NCBI GenBank assembly: GCA_030626085.1
Contig: DAOUPQ010000118.1
Coordinates: 1-5,893 of the forward strand
From: Flavobacteriia bacterium
GTDB taxonomy: Bacteria; Bacteroidota; Bacteroidia; Flavobacteriales; Flavobacteriaceae
Reading direction: 5' to 3'
DNA length: 5,893 bases
The position numbers were made by a program, and so were the translations under genes. This document shows positions 1 to 5,370 of the stretch, piece after piece. Every line of letters begins with the position of its first letter. The first letter of the stretch is position 1. The notes beneath the pieces are model-generated. The model was not told the DNA's origin. It saw only the letters and a program-made list of their open reading frames with translations, and searched no databases.

Positions 1-313
1 CCATAAGTTTATTAACCCAATTTTTACTTGAAAAAGAATCGTGATTAGCATCGTGCATCACATTCATTCCAACTCCTGCCATGCCAATACCAATTAATAT
101 AGTTAATAATAATCGACCCCAATTTGGCATATCAACAGTTAAAAGAATTATTAACGGAATTAAAAATAAAGCAAACATGATGATTGCTTTGGTATATAAT
201 TTCCAGTTACCGGTTTTTTTAATATGATTTTCTTTAAAATAATCATTAACTCGTTTGTTAAGTATTCTAAAGAATTTTGTTTTATCTCTTGTAACGAATT
301 TAACTTCTTGCAT
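1..313 (-). CDS. Fatty acid desaturase (acyl-CoA/linoleoyl-CoA desaturase type), N-terminal part, cut by window edge
   Basis: Reading the minus strand from the ATG at 313-311 gives 104 open codons running off the window at position 1, starting MQEVKFVTRDKTKFFRILNK. Membrane fatty-acid desaturases are di-iron enzymes that introduce double bases-to-double-bond changes in acyl chains using O2; more simply, they insert a C=C bond, and their iron is held by three histidine boxes. The first box is visible as HDANH at residues 87-91, directly after two hydrophobic stretches (about residues 41-60 and 67-85) expected to be membrane segments. The basic soluble N-terminus resembles Bacteroidota proteins annotated as linoleoyl-CoA or acyl-CoA desaturases. 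The other two histidine boxes lie outside the window, so substrate and regiospecificity cannot be judged. It is transcribed divergently from rsmG. A TAnnTTTG match at 353-360 on the minus strand would leave a leader of about 30 nt. Confidence 0.88.
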   Translation of the reverse strand, partial: MQEVKFVTRDKTKFFRILNKRVNDYFKENHIKKTGNWKLYTKAIIMFALFLIPLIILLTVDMPNWGRLLLTILIGIGMAGVGMNVMHDANHDSFSSKNWVNKLM

Positions 314-352
314 TGTGTAAAAATTAAGTTGATGAAAGATGTGCTGAATTTA

Positions 353-360
353 CAAATTTA
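353..360 (-). promoter_or_regulatory. Candidate Bacteroidota -7 promoter element for the desaturase gene
   Basis: On the minus strand this reads TAAATTTG, an exact match to the Bacteroidota TAnnTTTG (-7) consensus. It lies 40 nt upstream of the desaturase ATG. I see no convincing TTG (-33) partner at the expected spacing, and in such AT-rich DNA an 8-mer match can arise by chance. Confidence 0.4.
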
Positions 361-418
361 ATTGTTTTTTAGATGTAAATTGAAATTATCTTAAAAATAA
401 TGATAATATTTTTAATTG

Positions 419-426
419 TATTTTTG
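419..426 (+). promoter_or_regulatory. Candidate Bacteroidota -7 promoter element for rsmG
   Basis: The sequence TATTTTTG matches the TAnnTTTG consensus and lies 16 nt before the rsmG start codon, implying a very short 5' leader of roughly 10 nt. No clear TTG (-33) element is present at the expected distance. No Shine-Dalgarno-like purine run precedes the start, which is normal for this phylum. Confidence 0.38.
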
Positions 427-442
427 TTTGAAAGTTTAACTT

Positions 443-1072
443 ATGGAAGCTTTATTACAGTATTTTGATAATTTATCCGATAAGCAAATAGACCAGTTTT
501 CAAGATTAGAAGACCTGTATAAAAATTGGAATACTAATATCAATGTCATATCGAGAAATGATATAGATGAACTGTATGTTCGTCATGTATTACACTCTTT
601 AGGAATAGCAAAAGTACAAATTTTGAAACCCGATGCCAAGATTTTAGATGTTGGTACAGGTGGAGGATTTCCAGGAATTCCTTTGGCAATATTATTTTCT
701 GAAAGCAATTTTCATTTGGTCGATTCTATTGGGAAAAAGATTAAAGTTGTTAAAGAAGTTGCCAATGAATTGGATTTAAAGAATGTAAAAGCTGAGCATA
801 TTAGGGCTGAAAAAGTAAATGGTGAATTTGATTTTATAGTGAGTAGGGCTGTTACAAAAATGGATGATTTCGTAAAATGGACACGTAAAAAAGTTGCTAA
901 AAAACAGAATCACGAAATAAAAAATGGAATTTTATATTTAAAGGGCGGGGATCTGGCTGAAGAACTTCAAAATTTTCCAAAAGCAACTATTTATAATCTA
1001 TCAGATTATTTTAATGAAGATTTTTTTCAAACAAAAAAAGTAGTTCACTTACCTATAAAATATAAACCTTAA
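443..1072 (+). CDS. rsmG: 16S rRNA (guanine-527 N7)-methyltransferase RsmG (GidB)
   Basis: RsmG uses S-adenosylmethionine to methylate N7 of G527 in the 530 loop of 16S rRNA, acting in the cytoplasm on the small ribosomal subunit; loss of the enzyme is known to give low-level streptomycin resistance. The 209-residue protein has the family's normal length and motif order: the N-terminal helical part with NWNTNINVISR (28-38) and RHVLHSL (47-53), the SAM-binding glycine loop ILDVGTGGGFPG (67-78), an acidic residue after the second strand in LVDSIGKK (92-99), VSRAV (133-137) and the late strand ILYLKGG (163-169). The ATG at 443 gives the typical N-terminus and sits just behind a candidate promoter. 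The gene appears to be transcribed alone: the desaturase gene is divergent, and 319 bp containing a palindromic element separate it from the next gene. Confidence 0.96.
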   Translation: MEALLQYFDNLSDKQIDQFSRLEDLYKNWNTNINVISRNDIDELYVRHVLHSLGIAKVQILKPDAKILDVGTGGGFPGIPLAILFSESNFHLVDSIGKKIKVVKEVANELDLKNVKAEHIRAEKVNGEFDFIVSRAVTKMDDFVKWTRKKVAKKQNHEIKNGILYLKGGDLAEELQNFPKATIYNLSDYFNEDFFQTKKVVHLPIKYKP

Positions 1073-1119
1073 TTTTTTATAATATTATAATACAATATTT
1101 TAGAGTATTATATTCTATG

Positions 1120-1284
1120 CTTAGGAATTGTGATGGAATAACTTGCCATTTTGACTCGTTCTTTTTTCCTTTTTTATTGTTAAAATTTTAAACCATAGCA
1201 AAGGCTATGCTTGAAAATTTTGCCTTGATAAAGAAAAAAATAAATTTGCCAATTCCGTCAACTTATTTTATAACGATTCCTTAG
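1120..1284. mobile_element. MITE-like palindromic element (about 155 bp) with terminal inverted repeats and a CTTAG direct repeat
   Basis: The sequence from 1125 to 1279 is a large imperfect palindrome. Its outer ends, 1125-1145 and the reverse complement of 1259-1279, match at 16 of 21 positions by my alignment (GAATTGTGAT against GAATCGTTAT, then AATAACTTG against AATAAGTTG). The arms continue through T-rich and A-rich stretches to matching AAAATTTT blocks (1182-1189 and 1214-1221) and a central hairpin, CATAGC (1194-1199) and GCTATG (1204-1209) around an AAAG loop. The identical pentamer CTTAG flanks it at 1120-1124 and 1280-1284, consistent with a target-site duplication. It has no coding capacity. 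The best reading is a non-autonomous miniature inverted-repeat element mobilised by an insertion-sequence transposase elsewhere. It could instead be a conserved structured RNA or an elaborate terminator after rsmG. Copy number was not tested. Confidence 0.6.
1194..1209. repeat. Central perfect hairpin of the palindromic element
   Basis: CATAGC and GCTATG form a perfect 6-bp stem closing an AAAG loop, at the symmetry centre of the larger palindrome. After four largely non-matching positions on each side, the 8-bp AAAATTTT blocks (themselves self-complementary) extend the pairing. No T-tract follows the central hairpin directly, so alone it does not look like an intrinsic terminator. Confidence 0.6.
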
Positions 1285-1297
1285 AAGTATTAAGATT

Positions 1298-1335
1298 TGA
1301 CTTATATCCATAATATGTTAAACTCTGACTTATAT
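1298..1335 (+). repeat. 10-bp direct repeat TGACTTATAT in the amidase leader
   Basis: The decamer TGACTTATAT occurs at 1298-1307 and again at 1326-1335, start to start 28 bp. Both copies lie between the palindromic element and the amidase start codon, 57-94 bp upstream of it. A paired operator is possible, but two 10-mers in AT-rich DNA are weak evidence. Confidence 0.35.
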
Positions 1336-1344
1336 TAGATTTTG
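1336..1344 (+). promoter_or_regulatory. Weak candidate promoter for the amidase gene
   Basis: TAGATTTTG resembles the Bacteroidota -7 element TAnnTTTG but has three bases instead of two between TA and TTTG. It lies 48 nt upstream of the amidase ATG and directly after the second copy of the TGACTTATAT repeat. No well-spaced -33 TTG element was found. Confidence 0.22.
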
Positions 1345-1391
1345 TAATTGTAAATAAAATATTTAATTTTATCACATAAAAATACAAGCTT

Positions 1392-3626
1392 ATGCATAAA
1401 GCTACTCTTAACAATATATTTAATTACTTATTACTTTTTATCTTCTTTTTAAATTCATTTTTAGTTTTTACTCAAGATAAAAATATTGAAATTATTCAAC
1501 AATTCTCTTCAGAAAATTATGCCAAAAGTGAAGTTACAAAAATTGATTATAAAAATACATCTCCTTTTGTGATGTTGAGTGGGCATACAAAAGACCTGTC
1601 TTTTAACAATACAATATTTTACAGATTAAAAACACAAAACAATTGGGGAGAATGGCAAACCCTTCCGGAACCTCATGAAGGAGAAGATATCGGTAGAGTT
1701 GCCCTGGGTGTGGCTTTCATTGAACAAGCATTTGAGGATATACAATTTAAAATGCTTACACCAACCAATTCTAAAATTATTTTTAGATTATTTTTTCCTG
1801 AATTCACAAAAAACATATCAAAGAATAATACTGCAAACAAGCAAAAAGCATCGGGTTGTGCTCAACCTGCTTTTCAAGAAAGATCGGATTGGTGTCCTTC
1901 AGGCAATTGTCCAAAACAAACAAGTCCATCAATAATAAACCCAACGCACATTGTTGTTCATCACTCAGCAGGCAATACTGTTAGTTCAGATTATGCAGCA
2001 GTAGTGAGAAGTTATTGGAATTACCATGTAAACGATCGTGGATGGGCTGATATTGGCTATAACTGGTTGATCGATCCAAACGGTGTTGTTTATGAAGGTA
2101 GAGGCGATCGTGTTAGAGGAGCACATTCTCCTTGTATGAATGCAATTTCAACAGGTATATGTTTTATTGGCAATTATGAAAATGCTACTCAACCTTCAGC
2201 TTTGGGTATGCAATCTTTAAAAGATTTGATTGCCTGGGATGCAACAGACAAAGCAATAGACGTAAAAGCAACAGAATATGTTGCTGCATTAGGCGGAAAT
2301 ATTGAAACTATTTCGGGACATAAAGATGGGTATGATCAATATCCCGATTCAGGTTGTAGTGCTACAGCTTGTCCGGGTGCAAATCTTCACAACAAACTTC
2401 AAACCATTCGCAATGATGTTGCTAACTATCCTTGTTATATATCGAGTGCTAATGCTCCTAAAGTACCAAATTCATTTAGTGTAATTAGAAAAAGCAACAA
2501 AAGTGTTGAAATAAAAATTAAATCAGTGACCAATGCCACAAAATATGGAATTCATAAAAGTACTGATAACGTTACTTATCAAAAAGTTTCCGAATCTTCA
2601 AATACAACCATAACTATTGATAATTTAATTCAAGGTGAAGTTACCTATTTTAAAGTTGAAGCTATCAATAATGACGGAGCCTCCGATCTATCAACTCCCC
2701 TTGCTGCAATACCGAGTCAATCCGTTTCTGATATTCTTATAATTGATGGTGTTGAAAGGCGAGAATATGACGCTATTGCCCAATATGATAAACCTTTAAA
2801 TCAGTTGGGTCGTACTTTTTCATCTGCAACCAATGATGCTGTTATCAATGGAGAAGTAGATCTAAACAATTTTATATTTGTTATCTGGATGTTATTGGAT
2901 GAGAGTACAAATGACCATACCTTTGATAAATTTGAACAAACTAAAGTAAAAGAATTTATTGACAATGGTGGTGTTTTTATCGTTTCGGGTAATGAAATTG
3001 GGTGGGATCTGGTTGAGAAAGGTGATGCAACTGATAAGTCATTTTATGAAAATTATTTAAAAGCTGAATACATTGCAGATAATCCAACTCCAAACAATTT
3101 TAAAGTAACAGATAATAACAATAAAACATACAATTTGAGTAGCGATTTATCAATATTAGATAATACTTACCCTGATCTTATTAAAACTAAAAATGGTTCG
3201 GCAAAAACATTTATTTATGAAGGTGTTACTGAAAGTAGTGGAATAGCAGGAGTTAGCTATAAAACTGCAACCGGGGGTGTAGAATACCTGGGCTTTGCCA
3301 TTGAAGGAATTAAAGATAATACACAAAGAAAGGAACTTATTGATTATTTATTACAAAAATATAGTAGCTTATTGGCAGTTGATAATTCGTTTATCAAACA
3401 AAACATACGTTTATATCCAAATCCTACTTCTGGAATACTTAATATTTTAAATCCTGATTTTATAAATATTAATAAAGTAGAAGTTTTTAATATTTACGGT
3501 CAGAAATTAAATGCCAAAAACGAAAATAAGAGTATTAGTTTGGAAAATTTTTCTAACGGAATATATTTTATTAGAATTGAAGACGAAAATGGCAAACAAG
3601 GCACTTTTAAAATCATAAAGAAATAA
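1392..3626 (+). CDS. Secreted multidomain N-acetylmuramoyl-L-alanine amidase (PGRP/Amidase_2) with T9SS type A sorting domain
   Basis: This 744-residue protein probably cleaves the bond between N-acetylmuramic acid and L-alanine in peptidoglycan, outside the cell. Residues 1-27 form a signal peptide with a long hydrophobic core. Residues about 40-140 form a beta-rich N-terminal region (FYRLKTQNNWGEWQTLPEP, 76-94). The catalytic PGRP domain spans about 157-348: VVHHSAG (188-194), DIGYNWLIDPNGVVYEGRGD (220-239), GAHSPCMN (243-250), ISTGICFIGNYE (252-263), SGHKDG (308-313) and TACPG (325-329). By family alignment the zinc ligands should be H190, H310 and C327, with Y223 and T325 near the active site, so it looks catalytically intact. 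A fibronectin III-like domain (about 356-440), an unassigned alpha/beta region (about 446-657) and a sorting domain (672-744; LYPNPTSG, VFNIYGQ, NGIYFIRI) follow. The role could be cell-wall remodelling, predation or bacterial competition. It is probably monocistronic. Confidence 0.92.
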   Translation: MHKATLNNIFNYLLLFIFFLNSFLVFTQDKNIEIIQQFSSENYAKSEVTKIDYKNTSPFVMLSGHTKDLSFNNTIFYRLKTQNNWGEWQTLPEPHEGEDIGRVALGVAFIEQAFEDIQFKMLTPTNSKIIFRLFFPEFTKNISKNNTANKQKASGCAQPAFQERSDWCPSGNCPKQTSPSIINPTHIVVHHSAGNTVSSDYAAVVRSYWNYHVNDRGWADIGYNWLIDPNGVVYEGRGDRVRGAHSPCMNAISTGICFIGNYENATQPSALGMQSLKDLIAWDATDKAIDVKATEYVAALGGNIETISGHKDGYDQYPDSGCSATACPGANLHNKLQTIRNDVANYPCYISSANAPKVPNSFSVIRKSNKSVEIKIKSVTNATKYGIHKSTDNVTYQKVSESSNTTITIDNLIQGEVTYFKVEAINNDGASDLSTPLAAIPSQSVSDILIIDGVERREYDAIAQYDKPLNQLGRTFSSATNDAVINGEVDLNNFIFVIWMLLDESTNDHTFDKFEQTKVKEFIDNGGVFIVSGNEIGWDLVEKGDATDKSFYENYLKAEYIADNPTPNNFKVTDNNNKTYNLSSDLSILDNTYPDLIKTKNGSAKTFIYEGVTESSGIAGVSYKTATGGVEYLGFAIEGIKDNTQRKELIDYLLQKYSSLLAVDNSFIKQNIRLYPNPTSGILNILNPDFININKVEVFNIYGQKLNAKNENKSISLENFSNGIYFIRIEDENGKQGTFKIIKK
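3405..3623 (+). other. T9SS type A C-terminal sorting domain coding segment of the amidase
   Basis: Residues 672-744 follow the Por secretion-system C-terminal pattern: LYPNPTSG near the start, a central KVEVFNIYGQ strand pair, then LENFSNGIYFIRIED and a basic end, FKIIKK. In Bacteroidota this domain directs periplasmic cargo through the type IX machinery, usually with removal of the domain and surface attachment or release. It implies that the genome encodes a type IX system elsewhere. Confidence 0.9.
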
Positions 3627-3651
3627 AAAATGCCAATTTTAAAAAACCATT

Positions 3652-3682
3652 ACCTGCCAACATTTAAAAATTGGTAGGTTTT
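3652..3682. terminator. Rho-independent terminator-like hairpin between convergent genes, probably bidirectional
   Basis: ACCTGCCAA (3652-3660) pairs with TTGGTAGGT (3671-3679) as a 9-bp stem containing one G-U pair, with a 10-nt loop. On the plus strand a short T run ending at 3682 follows, suiting termination of the amidase transcript 26 nt after its stop. On the minus strand the hairpin is followed after a few bases by TTTTTT, suiting termination of the mutA transcript; the mutA stop codon is only 8 bp from the stem. Confidence 0.7.
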
Positions 3683-3687
3683 CTAAT

Positions 3688-5049
3688 TTACTCATCGATC
3701 AGCCGCTCTTTTTCTGATTTTTCAGCCAGACGTTTTACTATAATTGGTTCTATTTCAGTCTTGTGATTTTGTGTCTTTATAAATGGGTACAATTCTACTT
3801 TCTCTTTCATTTTATCATCTTTATTATGAAGTTTGTTTGTTCCCAATAAAACCAAATCTTTCTCATCAAATTGCTTTTGCTCTTTATTCGCATTCTCCAC
3901 AATTTTTCTTTGAATAGTTCCTTTAAAAAGTTGTTTAATAAAACTACCTTTTTTCTCAATATCCTTAAAAATTACCAAAGCTTTTTCAGCAATTTCATAA
4001 GTTAATTCTTCAATATAATAAGAACCATCAGCAAATTCTGCATTATTAATTTTACTCTCTTCTTTTAAAATCAGTAATTGATTGCGCGCTATTCTTTCTC
4101 CAAATTCATTCTTTTTATGAAAAATAGAATCATACGCTATATTACTTATTGTATTTGCACCTCCTAAAATAGCGCTCATACACTCGGTTGTAGTCCGCAG
4201 CATATTTACATTATAATCATAAAGTGTCTTGTTTCGCAAAGAAGGCTGAGCAAATATGTTTGCTTCCAGATTAAAGTTATATTTATGCAATACTAATTTC
4301 CATAAATATCTAAATGCTCTTAGTTTGGCTATTTCAAAGAAATAATTACTCCCTACGGCAAAATTAAAATTGATTTCATTAATTGATCTAATATTATTTT
4401 CGTCAATAAAATTCAAGTATTCATTGGCATGTGCCAAAGCATAAGCTACTTGCTGTACTGTATTTGCACCTGCATTTTGATATTGAGAAACATCAACACC
4501 TAAAATACTGATACTTTTATCAGATCTTTTTAATAGTGATCTTAAAATAATATGATCTTTATTCTTATTATAAAACCAATTTCCGGTTTTAGTTAAATTG
4601 CCTATCAGATCAATATTCAAAAAAACATTCTTATTATTAATATATTCAATCAATTTTACAATAAAGGTTTCTTCTAAAAACTGCAGTTGAAAATGAATTG
4701 TCAGATTTTTTGAGCTTAGATCTTTAAATAATAACTCGAGATCAAAAGGTTTATTTACTATAAATTTAATTGAATCTGCTCCTCTTTTCAAGGCATCAAG
4801 AGCTAAATAATTTGCGGTTTTTTCATTATTCACAAAAACTGTTTGACAAATTTTAAAACCAGTCTGGCTCTTAGGAATATCTAATTTCCTAAGCTCATCA
4901 CCGTGATAAAATGGTTTTATCGTTATTCCATCATTTGTATTTGTTAAAAGTGTTTTGTTATAATCCGCACCCTTTAAATCGAATTGAATCTTTTGTTTCC
5001 ATTGTTTGGCACTTACTGATTGAAATTCATCAAATAAAAAATCAGGCAT
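3688..5049 (-). CDS. mutA: Methylmalonyl-CoA mutase small (beta) subunit, short form
   Basis: Methylmalonyl-CoA mutase interconverts succinyl-CoA and methylmalonyl-CoA in propionate metabolism; MutA is the non-catalytic partner of the B12-binding catalytic subunit MutB in a heterodimer. The 453-residue product shows the TIM-barrel part of the family: GITIKPFYHGDE (41-52), VDVSQYQNAGANTVQQVAYA (185-204) continuing into LAHANEYL, NYFFEIAKLRAFRYLW (235-250), RTTTECMSAILGGANTISN (285-303), GERIARNQLLILKEES (317-332) and DGSYYIEELT (341-350). The last 70 or so residues are lysine- and glutamate-rich, and there is no cobalamin-like C-terminal domain, so it is shorter than the roughly 600-residue MutA of Bacteroidales and actinobacteria. 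It starts 3 bp after the divIC-like stop, so the two are probably cotranscribed. No mutB follows: the convergent amidase gene ends 61 bp beyond the stop. Confidence 0.92.
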   Translation of the reverse strand: MPDFLFDEFQSVSAKQWKQKIQFDLKGADYNKTLLTNTNDGITIKPFYHGDELRKLDIPKSQTGFKICQTVFVNNEKTANYLALDALKRGADSIKFIVNKPFDLELLFKDLSSKNLTIHFQLQFLEETFIVKLIEYINNKNVFLNIDLIGNLTKTGNWFYNKNKDHIILRSLLKRSDKSISILGVDVSQYQNAGANTVQQVAYALAHANEYLNFIDENNIRSINEINFNFAVGSNYFFEIAKLRAFRYLWKLVLHKYNFNLEANIFAQPSLRNKTLYDYNVNMLRTTTECMSAILGGANTISNIAYDSIFHKKNEFGERIARNQLLILKEESKINNAEFADGSYYIEELTYEIAEKALVIFKDIEKKGSFIKQLFKGTIQRKIVENANKEQKQFDEKDLVLLGTNKLHNKDDKMKEKVELYPFIKTQNHKTEIEPIIVKRLAEKSEKERLIDE

Positions 5050-5052
5050 AAT

Positions 5053-5370
5053 CTATTCTTTTACAGTATCAAATTCAATAATAAAAATTTCTTCATTCTT
5101 CTTTTTCATTTTATATTCTTCACGGGCAAATTTTTCTAAAGAATCAGAATCTTTTAAATTAGAAATTATTTTATTATCCGCTTCTATTTCTTTTTGGTAA
5201 TATTCATTAGAATTTTCAAGTTTATCAATTTCTTTATCTAATTCACGGTGATTTAAAAAAGAATTCTCATCAAAAAAAAGCATCCATACAGCAAAGATCA
5301 CTAAAACCAAAAAGTATTTATTACTAATAATTTTAACAATTTTATTGTCTTTTATTTGTTTAAAGGTCAT
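5053..5370 (-). CDS. DivIC/FtsB-family septum formation initiator (cell division protein)
   Basis: FtsB/DivIC proteins are small bitopic membrane proteins of the divisome that bridge early and late division proteins through FtsL and FtsQ/DivIB. The 105-residue product has the standard layout: a short basic cytoplasmic N-terminus (1-18), one membrane segment (about 19-33, YFLVLVIFAVWMLFF), a charged heptad-like coiled coil (about 41-75) and the conserved C-terminal signature LEKFAREEYKMKKKNEEIFI (78-97). The length is typical. Its ATG lies inside the end of udk, an 11-bp overlap in a different frame, pointing to translational coupling; a purine-rich GAAAG directly precedes the start. The mutA gene begins 3 bp after the stop. 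Family membership is clear, but FtsB, DivIC and similar names cannot be separated by sequence alone, so no symbol is given. Confidence 0.87.
   Translation of the reverse strand: MTFKQIKDNKIVKIISNKYFLVLVIFAVWMLFFDENSFLNHRELDKEIDKLENSNEYYQKEIEADNKIISNLKDSDSLEKFAREEYKMKKKNEEIFIIEFDTVKE

Noticed and set aside
1084..1114. AT-only hairpin after rsmG (ATAATAC at 1087-1093 with GTATTAT at 1105-1111)
   Set aside because: The stem is short and almost pure A-T, the loop is 11 nt, and no T-tract follows; it is not convincing as an intrinsic terminator in such AT-rich sequence.
1125..1279. The palindrome as a CRISPR repeat or tRNA-like gene
   Set aside because: There is no regularly spaced repeat array and no cloverleaf or T-loop signature; the structure is one long symmetric hairpin.
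1675..1935. 86-codon open frame on the plus strand inside the amidase gene
   Set aside because: It is an out-of-frame shadow of the amidase reading frame and shows no recognisable motif; the overlapping frame encodes a clear domain-rich protein.
2302..2484. 60-codon open frame on the plus strand inside the amidase gene
   Set aside because: It overlaps the catalytic end of the PGRP domain (GH and CPG motifs) in another frame and has no features of its own.
3688..3990. The mutA 3' end as a truncated pseudogene
   Set aside because: The core family motifs are intact up to about residue 350, the tail is open and plausible, and short MutA forms of about 450 residues occur, as I recall, in other Bacteroidota.
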